Source: an uncultured Muribaculaceae bacterium (GTDB taxonomy: Bacteria; Bacteroidota; Bacteroidia; Bacteroidales; Muribaculaceae). From it: a stretch of 33,311 nt of DNA. How positions within the stretch are numbered: position 1 is the stretch's first letter; every line of letters begins with the position of its first letter. Location of the stretch: positions 1-33,311 of the forward strand of contig CAMWRV010000031.1 of the NCBI GenBank assembly GCA_947176745.1, written 5' to 3'. Of the stretch, positions 1-8,621 are shown one piece after another. The position numbers were made by a program, and so were the translations under genes. The notes below the pieces were generated by a model that was given only the letters and a program-made list of their open reading frames with translations, was not told the DNA's origin and ran no database searches.

Positions 1-50
1 AAGACTCTCAATAATGCGAGTTAATTTTGGAACATAGAACTGAACACCCT

Positions 51-82
51 ACTTAATAAATATCCAACTTAATAAATATTCA
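51..82. repeat. AT-rich tandem 16-mer, two copies
   Basis: Two adjacent copies of ACTTAATAAATAT(C/T)CA lie at 51-66 and 67-82 and differ at one position. They sit in the AT-rich spacer after the last gene of the pigment operon (its stop is at 146). I see no hairpin with a T-run, so no intrinsic terminator can be assigned in 1-145. The rest of this spacer shows only a TAATTTTG string at 22-29 (plus strand) that resembles a -7 element but has no -33 partner and no gene behind it. Confidence 0.6.
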
Positions 83-145
83 ATCAATAATTAATTGCGC
101 ACTTAGTGTCAACTTCTTAGACCCCATCCCGCAAAAATGTCTTAA

Positions 146-3100
146 TCAAATTGTCATATTCAACTCAAGGGTGCCGCCGGCAGACCTGCCGAGATCAATC
201 CGGCACGTATCCGACAATAGACTCAGATCGGCAGAGCTTCCGTCGGCGATCGTGAGATTCGGAGCAAAATCCTTTGCGCATCCTTCAAGCACAATCCGCG
301 ATTCATGATCCCGCACGGCACAAATGATCCGTGAGTCAGGAGACATCACCGACAGAAGTAATGCGAGTTCCCCCTGACAGGCCGAATCGCACACAAAGAC
401 CGAGTCACATCCTCGCGTTTTCCGCAACTCTTCTGAATGACGACGCAGGAATCCGAGAGTCTTCCGAGCACTCACCTCTATGTCTCGTCCCTTGTATAGA
501 TAACGGTCGTAGACAACCGGAATTATATCTTCAACATCCGATATGCTCAGACGCGCCTCTTCCAAACGCTTACGGATCAATTCTGCCGTCACCAATGTCT
601 GATTCGCCACATCGCCCATTTCAGCAAGAGATGCCGAATAAATCCGGCGGCATACACCGATATAAAGTACCCCTCCGGCCACTATGCATCCTCCGTCGGG
701 CATGATACGCGACAGCCCCTCAATTACGACAGGCACCACATCAAGACTGAGGGCGTCGGCAAGTCTGAACGGCAACTCACTGTCACATTTCTCACCGGCA
801 CTATCCTGCTCCGTAAGAACCGCGATACTGCGGCCTTCCGCGACGAGAGACCGGACACGCTCCACAGTAAGGTCGAATCCATCTGATATCGTCATGAAAC
901 CGCACCATTTCAGAACCCTGCCGATTACCGGACTTGCCGCAAGCGGGATATCCGAAACGAACACGATTTCGGGAGTCAATGACAACAGACAGACAATGCC
1001 TGGAACTGACCGGCAGTTGCCGGTTACTACAGCGGGCCGAGAGAAATCCTCAGCACTCTCGTTTCTGTAAACGAGGCGAATGCCGGGCAGGTGGCGCACG
1101 TCGAAACGCGCAGCCGAGCACACATACCTCCTGAACCGCCGGCGCGCAGCCTCCGAAGGATGGCGTCTAAATGCGAAAAATATAATTCCGAGAATGTAAG
1201 CACACGCGATCTGGACGGATAGCACTGCGGCCGAAACTACGCTGCGAAGCAGTTTCCCGAGCGTTATCGGCCTGTATCTCAGCTTGCCACCGCGCTTCAC
1301 AAGCCAGTTGAACACCAGCGGCGGGAAGAGATAGGCCATAAGCACCACCGAAAGCATTCCGACCACCGTCACCTCGCCGAGAGACCTCAGAGCCGGATGC
1401 CGGGCAAACAGAAGCGTGCCGATGCCGATAAACATAATCAGAGCCGAAACCACTATGCTGTTCTTGTAAGAAGCGAGCACCTTCTTTCTGTAAGCCAGTT
1501 CATAGGAGAGACCTTCGGTCATGAAGATCGTATAGTCGTCGCCCTGACCGAAAATGAAAGTGGCGAGAATGACATTGACAATATTGAACTTCATGCCGAG
1601 CATTCCCATTATGCCGAGAATCCATATCCAGCTGAACGCCATCGGAAGGAAAGAGACAATGGCAAGTTCGACACTCCCGAGCGAAATCCAGAGAAAAATG
1701 AAGACGATGCAACCGCATGCAAAACCGATATAGTTGAAGTCATCAGACAACGTATCGGCTATCGAGCCGTTCATGGAGGCGACATCGAAGAAAATATCGC
1801 TGTCGCTCCCCTCCCGCTCCAGTATTTCCTTGACCTCACCGACCCGTGCCGTCGGCACAGAGAGAACCCTGACCACCGATTTGCGGCCCGTGCCGCTGTC
1901 CTCGCTCAGAGAGCCGGCATAAACAGTCGATATGAATTCCCGGAAATCATCAAAATCCTTTTCTTCATATTCGCCGGCGATCAGATCATCGAAAGCCGAA
2001 AACGCTCCCTCACTGAAACCCTCCTTCCGGGCGGCCTCCGGCAAATCGTGGCCAAGTATGCCGGCATGACGGTTTATGAAACTGTTCCATTTAGCGAGTC
2101 TCTCTTTTCTGACAGAAGCGGGAACAAGAAAAGCCGAAGCATGGTCACGCACAGCCACAGTCCCTGCAGAGACAAGACTGTCGATCACCGGGGCCAGACG
2201 GTTTCCGTCAGACAATGCATCATCCCATGTCCGACCCGAACTTACGGCATAAATGTCCTCACTGCCCTCCGACATATTGACAAGACTCTGAAAATAAGCC
2301 ATGTCATCCTTCTGCTCCGGAGTCATGTAATTGATATTGCGCATATCGGAATCAAACTCCGTGCGCAGACTGAAATAAGCGAACACCACCGTGAGCAGGA
2401 GCACACACCACACAGCCCAGCGGCTTTTCTCCAGCGACAGAGAAGCGATGCGTGAAATCAGCTTCGGATCAGAAGGCTTTCTTTCACCGCGCCGGCGTGT
2501 TCTGACCAGATGCGGCAGAAAAAGAAGCACAAACAGAATCGTGCCCACCAGCAGCAGCGAACTGAAAAGTCCGAGATCATGAAGAGCCGGAGCATCAAGA
2601 GGCACAAGACATAGAAACGCCCCGACCGTGGTGACATTGCCGACCACAAGCGGAGATATTATCTCGCGGAGAGCGGCGCGAGGGTGGTCGCTCTCGCGCA
2701 GATGGTCTATGAGATGCAGCGGATAATTGACAGCGATACCCAGGATGACCGACGCAATGCCGATCACGATCACCGACACGGAGTCATAGAAAAGAGCGAT
2801 TCCGCCCATGGCGAAAAGCCATCCCCACCCGACCGACACCACAATCAGCAATATGTTGCGGGCATTGCGGAACACATAGATCAGCAGCGTCAGGATCAGT
2901 ATTCCGGCAAGACTCACGGCCAGAATGCTGTCTTTCTTGATCCTGTCGGCATTGGCCACGGCAATCACCGGACCTCCGATGATGTGGATATCAAGACCCG
3001 GATTCTCCTTTTCAGTCGCGTCGCGGGCATCGCCGAGCATCCCGACGAGAGCGGCATTGTTCTCCGACTCGCTTGCTCCGAACGCCGATTCCATCATAAC

Positions 3101-3742
3101 CACAGCCCTCTTGCCGTCGGGAGTCAGTATGCACCCGTCGTAGGTCTCGAAATCGATCGACATTCCCTGCCGGCCCAGGCGGCCCAGCACAGGAGAGAAA
3201 AGATTGAGCGGATCACGCGCTATATTTGACGCGAGAACATTTGAGGATGGAAACATCAGCATCCCTTTGTCTTCAGCCAGTTGCCGCGACACGTAACCGG
3301 GACTCGCCAACAGGCTGTCAATGCGTGCATAATCACTGTCAGTCAGAAAATAAGGAATGTTATCATAGACATAATCGGCGATTCCGAGCATCCGGTCCAT
3401 ATCTATGCCGCTGACTATCTCGCGGATATAATGCATGCTGTCGGCCCGAGCGACATTCTCAGAGAAAGCAGCCACACCGTCGGCCAGCAGTTGCGGATCG
3501 ACCTCCGTTGTGTCGCTGACACCGACAATGGCATAGATCCTGTTTGCTCCCGACACATCCTGATAGACGGCGAGTGCCGTCTGGTTTTTCTCGTCAAGCG
3601 GTAGGAAGTCAGATATATCCTCCTTGTAGCTGAGCGTAAAGAGGGCTGCCAGAAGCAAGATGGTCATGCTCAGGAAAAGCCCCCACGCAAGAGCCGGCGT
3701 CTTTCTGAAACGGTCGTATATGCAGAGTATGATTCTGTTCAT
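146..3742 (-). CDS. MMPL/RND-type lipid exporter with a degenerate acyltransferase-Rossmann tail
   Basis: Predicted inner-membrane exporter of 1198 residues, expected to move the finished aryl-polyene lipid across the inner membrane. Residues 16-38 form the first membrane helix, followed by a periplasmic domain (about 40-270), a helix bundle (272-415), a second first-helix (441-460), a second periplasmic loop and a second bundle (670-815). GQGDDYTIFMTEG at 732-744 holds the Asp-Tyr pair seen in the proton path of MMPL proteins. About 385 residues follow the last bundle. They are not part of a normal MMPL protein. Residues 901-1010 align by eye with the acyltransferase domain encoded at 10111-12099, but NHQSHLD has become NCRSVPG (909-915) and FPEGTR has become LTEQDS (976-981). 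Residues 1077-1170 align with the Rossmann-like end of the same protein. Start ATG overlaps the preceding stop (ATGA). Last gene of the operon. Exporter call is firm; the role of the tail is unknown. Confidence 0.9.
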   Translation of the reverse strand: MNRIILCIYDRFRKTPALAWGLFLSMTILLLAALFTLSYKEDISDFLPLDEKNQTALAVYQDVSGANRIYAIVGVSDTTEVDPQLLADGVAAFSENVARADSMHYIREIVSGIDMDRMLGIADYVYDNIPYFLTDSDYARIDSLLASPGYVSRQLAEDKGMLMFPSSNVLASNIARDPLNLFSPVLGRLGRQGMSIDFETYDGCILTPDGKRAVVMMESAFGASESENNAALVGMLGDARDATEKENPGLDIHIIGGPVIAVANADRIKKDSILAVSLAGILILTLLIYVFRNARNILLIVVSVGWGWLFAMGGIALFYDSVSVIVIGIASVILGIAVNYPLHLIDHLRESDHPRAALREIISPLVVGNVTTVGAFLCLVPLDAPALHDLGLFSSLLLVGTILFVLLFLPHLVRTRRRGERKPSDPKLISRIASLSLEKSRWAVWCVLLLTVVFAYFSLRTEFDSDMRNINYMTPEQKDDMAYFQSLVNMSEGSEDIYAVSSGRTWDDALSDGNRLAPVIDSLVSAGTVAVRDHASAFLVPASVRKERLAKWNSFINRHAGILGHDLPEAARKEGFSEGAFSAFDDLIAGEYEEKDFDDFREFISTVYAGSLSEDSGTGRKSVVRVLSVPTARVGEVKEILEREGSDSDIFFDVASMNGSIADTLSDDFNYIGFACGCIVFIFLWISLGSVELAIVSFLPMAFSWIWILGIMGMLGMKFNIVNVILATFIFGQGDDYTIFMTEGLSYELAYRKKVLASYKNSIVVSALIMFIGIGTLLFARHPALRSLGEVTVVGMLSVVLMAYLFPPLVFNWLVKRGGKLRYRPITLGKLLRSVVSAAVLSVQIACAYILGIIFFAFRRHPSEAARRRFRRYVCSAARFDVRHLPGIRLVYRNESAEDFSRPAVVTGNCRSVPGIVCLLSLTPEIVFVSDIPLAASPVIGRVLKWCGFMTISDGFDLTVERVRSLVAEGRSIAVLTEQDSAGEKCDSELPFRLADALSLDVVPVVIEGLSRIMPDGGCIVAGGVLYIGVCRRIYSASLAEMGDVANQTLVTAELIRKRLEEARLSISDVEDIIPVVYDRYLYKGRDIEVSARKTLGFLRRHSEELRKTRGCDSVFVCDSACQGELALLLSVMSPDSRIICAVRDHESRIVLEGCAKDFAPNLTIADGSSADLSLLSDTCRIDLGRSAGGTLELNMTI

Positions 3743-4896
3743 TGTAAGGATATTGCGTTGGAGCGTGACTTGACGGGATTGGCGTAAATGCCGAGAAATA
3801 TGTCCATAAGCAGTTCAAGGTCGCAGTCCTCATATCGGGCGAGTTCACCGATTCTGCCGCAGAAGCTCTCCTTCTGCGCGTCGGTGTATCTTGCCGAATA
3901 CCGCTTGGTGCCGTAACGCATGTCGAACGCTATGTAATTGTTCGGATGAAGATGATACGCTGCATTGATGCGGCGGTCGATAAGCGCCGCTACCGACTTG
4001 AAATACTCCTGACTGGTCTGATGTCCGAACTCTTCCAACTCATCCATGCCGATCGGCTCGCAGATCTCGATATGCACGTGTCCCTTGTCGGATATCATCC
4101 CGGTGAGGATGCTGTTGAGATCCTCGCCAGGCTTCTTGACATATTTAGTAAACCGCGACTCATACAGTTCAAGAGTCTTGAGAATGTCGCACGTCTCCCA
4201 TTCATAGGAGACCGACACCGGAACAATATTCAACTCCGCGAGAGACGCCAGTTTGTCACCCGGCATGCTGCTCGCGAACATCCTGACGAGCCCCGGCTCG
4301 GTCCGGTCGATGCCGTCCTTGGTACGGCCGTTGCGCTGGGCGATCCATACGGACTGACGCTTGCCGGTGATGGTGTGGCGTATATATTCAGAATTGAGCA
4401 GCGACGATCTGTAGAAATCCTTCATACTTCCGCCCCGTTCGACACGAAACATCTTGTTTGACCGTCCGATGTCGATCACAAGAGGATGACACATAAGGTT
4501 GGCGCCGAAAGTGATCTCCGTGGTCTCATGGCCATTGACATGCAGTATATACTGCAACAGACTCGAATCGAGCATTATGTCTCTGTGGTTGGAGACAAAA
4601 AGATACCTGCGCGAAGGGTCGAGACGGTCAAGTCCGCCATAAGAGAACTCCGTCATGCTGCGGCGTATGACCTGCTCGTTGACCACCGACATCACCTCAT
4701 GCTGGAAACGCCCGATCGAATCAATGCCCCGCACCTGCGAGCGCACCTCCTCCATATTCCTGTCAGGAAAGACATACGAAGCGATCAGAGGAAAAAGCTC
4801 GCTCGCGGCTATACGCTCCATGGCGGCAGGGATCTCCCGGTCGACATACGGTCTTATATTCTCAAAATCGGATATCACACAATCAGTGGCGGCCAT
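3739..4896 (-). CDS. PlsB/PlsC-like acyltransferase
   Basis: Membrane-associated acyltransferase of 385 residues. The acceptor-binding block is NHRDIMLD at 103-110, with five residues rather than four between the catalytic His104 and Asp110; glycerol-phosphate acyltransferase relatives in Bacteroidota, as I recall them, share this spacing. AQRNGRTKDG at 186-195 is the second conserved block, with basic residues for phosphate contact. No membrane helix is evident, so it probably binds the membrane surface. It may transfer an acyl or polyenoyl chain from ACP to a glycerol-phosphate or glycolipid acceptor. Its stop overlaps the start of the MMPL gene by 4 nt and it lies 2 nt from the ligase gene, so it is translated as part of the operon. 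A housekeeping role in phospholipid synthesis is less likely in this setting. Family certain, substrate not. Confidence 0.88.
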   Translation of the reverse strand: MAATDCVISDFENIRPYVDREIPAAMERIAASELFPLIASYVFPDRNMEEVRSQVRGIDSIGRFQHEVMSVVNEQVIRRSMTEFSYGGLDRLDPSRRYLFVSNHRDIMLDSSLLQYILHVNGHETTEITFGANLMCHPLVIDIGRSNKMFRVERGGSMKDFYRSSLLNSEYIRHTITGKRQSVWIAQRNGRTKDGIDRTEPGLVRMFASSMPGDKLASLAELNIVPVSVSYEWETCDILKTLELYESRFTKYVKKPGEDLNSILTGMISDKGHVHIEICEPIGMDELEEFGHQTSQEYFKSVAALIDRRINAAYHLHPNNYIAFDMRYGTKRYSARYTDAQKESFCGRIGELARYEDCDLELLMDIFLGIYANPVKSRSNAISLQ

Positions 4897-4898
4897 GA

Positions 4899-6206
4899 TT
4901 ATTTCTTCTGACGGTTATCGATGAACTTTATCGGTTTACGGTTGTCTGACGGATTGTTGATCCGGTAGACATCATCGGGCGACAGCACCTCGACGATCGG
5001 AGCTACACGGATCCGCGACCGGAAACGGTCCTTGAGATCCTTGATCACGTCAAACGGCTGCTGTGACGCAACCCCGACACGCACCACCACCTCGTCGGTG
5101 CCCGCGAAACTGTTGCGCACCTCGACCACATAATTCACTACATAGGGAGTATTGTCAAGCACATCGTTAATGGCGGGAGGATATATGGTGGTACCCTTCA
5201 GCTTGATCATGTTGTTTTTTCTGCCGACAAGAGGAGTAAGACGGTAAGACCACCGTCCGCACCCGCACTGTCCGGTGATACGGCTGCTCATGTCGCCGGT
5301 GCGGAAGCGCAGCAGCGGCATGCCCTCGACTCCGAGAGTCGTGACCACCACCTCCCCCACTTCGCCGTCGGCGACAGGACGGTTGTCATCACCAATTATC
5401 TCGACGATGATGAGTTCGGGATGCACATGGCCGCCGCAACCGCAGGGACACTCCGAGAAGGTGGCCCCCATTTCGGTCGAGGAGTAAGTGGCGAAAAGCT
5501 CCACATCCCATTTCTCGCGGATACGCGACCCGAGCAGGTTGAGCGAGAAATCCTGCTCGCGCAGCCCCTCGCCGATTCCTATGATCCGGCGCACGCTCGA
5601 CGCCCTGTAGTCGATGCCATGCTGCTCGGCATAATCTATCAGGCGGAGGATAAACGACGGCACACACATCAGAGTGTCGGGGCGGAGGCGGCGGATAGTG
5701 TCCCACTGCAGTTCGGGCATTCCGTTGCCGACGCGGATCACACTCGCCCCGAGCTTGCGGATGCCAAGAAAATATGCGAGACCGGCCATGAAACGCTTGT
5801 CGAGCGTGGTCATGAGCTGCACGATGTCGCCCGGCCTGACGCCCGCGCACTCAAACGATTTCTTCTCGTTGAGAGCCAGACGCTCGAGATCGCTGTCGGT
5901 GCATCCGAACGTGACCGGATCACCCAGCGTGCCGGAAGTGGTGATGTAGTCGATCACCTTGTGCGGCGGCACACACAGGAAATCACTGTTATGGAGCTGC
6001 AGATCCTTCTTCTCCGTGAACGGAAGGAGCTGAAGGTCGTCGATCGTCCTGATCCGCGCCGGATCGATTCCGCAGTCGCGGAACATGCGCTGATAAAACG
6101 GCGAGCAGTCTGCAAGATACCTGATTGCCACCCTGAGCCTTTCATCCTGAAAATCACGGATCTCTTCGGGCGAACGGAACTCTATGTCTTGATCTTGATA
6201 CGTCAT
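4899..6206 (-). CDS. PaaK-like AMP-forming ligase (aryl acid activation)
   Basis: Adenylate-forming ligase, 435 residues from the chosen ATG, related to phenylacetate-CoA ligase. TTSGTLGDP (89-97) is the ATP-phosphate loop, YSSTEMG (241-247) the adenine/Glu motif and RTGD (302-305) the ribose-binding Asp motif. A Cys-rich stretch (C253, C255, C257, H260, H262, then C314 and C316) could bind zinc. In this cluster it is expected to activate 4-coumarate, the product of the ammonia-lyase, and load it on an ACP, as the ligase of aryl polyene pathways (ApeH) does. The start at 6206 overlaps the upstream stop (ATGA); an in-frame start 42 nt upstream is possible but would run deep into the esterase gene. 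CoA rather than ACP as acceptor cannot be excluded. Confidence 0.88.
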   Translation of the reverse strand: MTYQDQDIEFRSPEEIRDFQDERLRVAIRYLADCSPFYQRMFRDCGIDPARIRTIDDLQLLPFTEKKDLQLHNSDFLCVPPHKVIDYITTSGTLGDPVTFGCTDSDLERLALNEKKSFECAGVRPGDIVQLMTTLDKRFMAGLAYFLGIRKLGASVIRVGNGMPELQWDTIRRLRPDTLMCVPSFILRLIDYAEQHGIDYRASSVRRIIGIGEGLREQDFSLNLLGSRIREKWDVELFATYSSTEMGATFSECPCGCGGHVHPELIIVEIIGDDNRPVADGEVGEVVVTTLGVEGMPLLRFRTGDMSSRITGQCGCGRWSYRLTPLVGRKNNMIKLKGTTIYPPAINDVLDNTPYVVNYVVEVRNSFAGTDEVVVRVGVASQQPFDVIKDLKDRFRSRIRVAPIVEVLSPDDVYRINNPSDNRKPIKFIDNRQKK

Positions 6207-7129
6207 CTGAATAACTTTGAGAGCCAGTTTAAAAAGTCTTCTTTCCATGTTATTGCCTCGGCGGTAGTCTTTGAGGCGGTGGCTCCGAAGCCATGACCTC
6301 CGGTCTCGAACCTTACATAGCGGTGAGGCACTCCAACTGCCGTCAGCGCCGAGTCGAGAAGTACGGAATTACGGTAGTCAACCACAGGATCATCCACACA
6401 GTTCATCAGGTAGACCGGAGGCATGTCGGGTCTGACATGCCGCTCAAGCGAAAGGGAATCCTTCATCTCGCGGCTGATGGCGCGACCTTCGCCAAGCAGT
6501 CCCCTTCGCGACCGCTTGTGAACCGACTTGTCGACAAGCGAAACCACCGGATAGATCGGAGCAATAAAGTCGGGACGCAGCGAGACCTCGGGCGAGAGCC
6601 CCACAAGAGAGAGCACACCGCTGTCGAAAAACATACCCGACATGGCAGTAAGATGGCCGCCGGCAGAGAAACCCATCACACCGAGTCGGTCGGGATCGAT
6701 GTTGAATCTGTCGGCATTCTCGCGCACGAGCTGTATGCTGCGCTGCACATCCTGAAGCATGTCGGGATAACGGTTGCCGCGTGCGAGAAGCCTGTAATGC
6801 GTTATGAAACCTGCGATACCTCCCACCCGGTATTCGAGCACAAATGCCGAAATGCCGTTGGATCTCAGCCATTCGGCCACACCGACGCCCTCCGTCTTTG
6901 TGTCGAGCCAGAAATAGCTGCCACCGGGGCAAACGATGCAGGCAATGTTGCTGTCGCCGTCGGCGAGATAAGGGGTCAGCCTGACCTCGGCGCGGCATGA
7001 CGTGCCCTCCCATATATTCAGCGAGGGCTCCTGCGCGGCAGCGGAAACTGCTGTAAAAGCCGTGATAACCGTAAAAACCACGAGAGCCATCACAGACGGA
7101 ATCAGATATTTATACGTTCTGCGTAACAT
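6203..7129 (-). CDS. secreted alpha/beta-hydrolase (esterase/lipase-like)
   Basis: Alpha/beta-hydrolase of 308 residues with an N-terminal signal sequence (KY followed by a hydrophobic stretch ending in AVSAAAQ around residue 33), so it should act in the periplasm or at the outer membrane. Catalytic triad candidates are Ser155 in GFSAGGH, Asp246/247 in CVDDPVV and His279 in GGHGFG; CPGGSY (67-72) takes the oxyanion-hole place. The fold is that of BD-FAE/Aes-like esterases. It lies inside the pigment operon, overlapping the FAD oxidoreductase stop by 20 nt and the ligase start by 4 nt. A secreted esterase in this position could trim, release or remodel the exported ester. A carbohydrate esterase role is possible but has no support from neighbours. 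Confidence 0.85.
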   Translation of the reverse strand: MLRRTYKYLIPSVMALVVFTVITAFTAVSAAAQEPSLNIWEGTSCRAEVRLTPYLADGDSNIACIVCPGGSYFWLDTKTEGVGVAEWLRSNGISAFVLEYRVGGIAGFITHYRLLARGNRYPDMLQDVQRSIQLVRENADRFNIDPDRLGVMGFSAGGHLTAMSGMFFDSGVLSLVGLSPEVSLRPDFIAPIYPVVSLVDKSVHKRSRRGLLGEGRAISREMKDSLSLERHVRPDMPPVYLMNCVDDPVVDYRNSVLLDSALTAVGVPHRYVRFETGGHGFGATASKTTAEAITWKEDFLNWLSKLFR

Positions 7130-8621
7130 CGTTTATCTTTTTTAAAAGCACATTGCGACCGAGTATCGCCTCTGCCGTATTGATAGCGGTCAGCGGTACT
7201 CCGCATATGCCATGAAGATTTATATTCTGTCCGGTCAGCAGAAGATTTCTGACCTTTGTGAAGACGGGAAGCTGCGAGCGCATGAGGTTTTCGCAATCCT
7301 TGCGTCCTCCGAAAATCGCACCGTTCCTCGTATTGAAATAATCGCGGACCGTCAGCGGACTCGCCGCATACACATTGGCGACCATTCCGCCGAATCCGGG
7401 AAAGAGATTCTCAAGTCTGCGCATTATCGCGGCCACCCGCTCCTCCTTCCACTTCCGGTATTCATCTCCGCGCTTTCCGAGAGAAGTATGCTTCCAGCGG
7501 GCCACCTGATCGAAGCCCATTATGCAATGCACAAGCATACGCTCCGCAAACTCTCCCTGTCCCGCATCGGGCGGCGTCATGTACATGAAGCCGAGCGGCC
7601 AGCGCTCGCCGGCGACTTCGGCCTGCGTCCATATCGAACCGAAATCCTCCATGTAGTAGCATGTGTGGTCAATATAGGGAAAAGACTGAGGCTTCAGGTC
7701 GATAAAGAGTGAAAAGGCTGAACATGAATCGGACACCTCGGTTATCCTCGTCACGAAACCCTTCGGGAAAGTCCCTTCAGGAACTAGCCGGAACATAGAG
7801 ACCGGATGGATCGACGATATATACCAGTCGGCAGTGAACCTCTCTCCCTTCACGGTCTCGACATAATCCACCATCCTGTCGGAGACAGCAATCCGGCTGA
7901 CCTCGCAACCCGCCAGTACCATGCCGCCGTGAGACTCGATGACACCGGCGAGAGCGTCGGCAAGCTGCTGGCTGCCGTCGACAAACCTCGATGCTCCGTT
8001 GATATAAAGCACATTGATCAGTGCGTGTATGTAGGCCGGAGTGTGCCCGGCAACGCCACCGTAAAGAGGATTCAGATACGCCAGGATTTCCCGGAGTCTG
8101 GAATCCTTGACATAATGTGCGATCAGTCGGTCGGCAGCCCATACGAAACGCTCGGAATGGACAGGAATACCCTCCGGTTCCTCGCGGAGATAAAAGAGGG
8201 GGACCTCTTCGGAAAGCCGGTAAAGCTCATCGACATATTGCCGTATGCCATCCGCCTCATGCGGAAAATATGCGGACATGGCAGCCACGAAAGCATCGCG
8301 CCCTGACGGAATTCTGAAAACCTCGCCCGTCCTGCCATAACGGATCTCATCCATACACCCGCTGTCGATATGGTGCAGGTCGAGCATGTCGAGAATACCG
8401 AGATAACGGCAGATCTTCGTAAGAGTGCCGTTGTCAGTGAAACCACCCATGACGTGCATCCCGGTCTCGAAGATCCTGTCGCCGCGACGGAAGCACTGCA
8501 GACCGCCTCCGATGATACGGTTCTTCTCAAGAACCGTCACCCTGACACCGTTTTTTGCCAGAAAAGCACCGGTGAAAAGGCCACCGATACCACCCCCTGT
8601 TATGACCGCGTCTGTATTCAT
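7110..8621 (-). CDS. CrtI-like FAD-dependent oxidoreductase (copy 2)
   Basis: Flavin oxidoreductase of 503 residues in the phytoene desaturase / retinol saturase group. The dinucleotide motif GGGIGG at 9-14 ends with Glu32 for the ribose, followed by the family pattern GGGLQCF (38-44) and ETGMHVMGG. The C-terminal FAD motif LLLTGQNINLHG begins near residue 460. The start at 8621 is chosen because the Rossmann motif then sits at the N-terminus and because it forms an ATGA overlap with the upstream paralogue; the longer reading frame to 8879 only repeats the paralogue's coding region. It is a clear homologue of the gene before it. Flexirubin and aryl polyene chains get their double bonds from ketoreduction and dehydration, so what this enzyme oxidises, reduces or isomerises is not known. 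Confidence 0.87.
   Translation of the reverse strand: MNTDAVITGGGIGGLFTGAFLAKNGVRVTVLEKNRIIGGGLQCFRRGDRIFETGMHVMGGFTDNGTLTKICRYLGILDMLDLHHIDSGCMDEIRYGRTGEVFRIPSGRDAFVAAMSAYFPHEADGIRQYVDELYRLSEEVPLFYLREEPEGIPVHSERFVWAADRLIAHYVKDSRLREILAYLNPLYGGVAGHTPAYIHALINVLYINGASRFVDGSQQLADALAGVIESHGGMVLAGCEVSRIAVSDRMVDYVETVKGERFTADWYISSIHPVSMFRLVPEGTFPKGFVTRITEVSDSCSAFSLFIDLKPQSFPYIDHTCYYMEDFGSIWTQAEVAGERWPLGFMYMTPPDAGQGEFAERMLVHCIMGFDQVARWKHTSLGKRGDEYRKWKEERVAAIMRRLENLFPGFGGMVANVYAASPLTVRDYFNTRNGAIFGGRKDCENLMRSQLPVFTKVRNLLLTGQNINLHGICGVPLTAINTAEAILGRNVLLKKINDVTQNV

Noticed and set aside
22-29. TAATTTTG as a promoter reading rightwards at the left edge
   Set aside because: No -33 box at the right distance and no plus-strand gene behind it.
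1397-2455. 352-codon open frame on the plus strand, antisense to the exporter
   Set aside because: It is a by-product of the codon bias of the minus-strand gene: no domain, unusual composition rich in His, Arg and Glu, no promoter.
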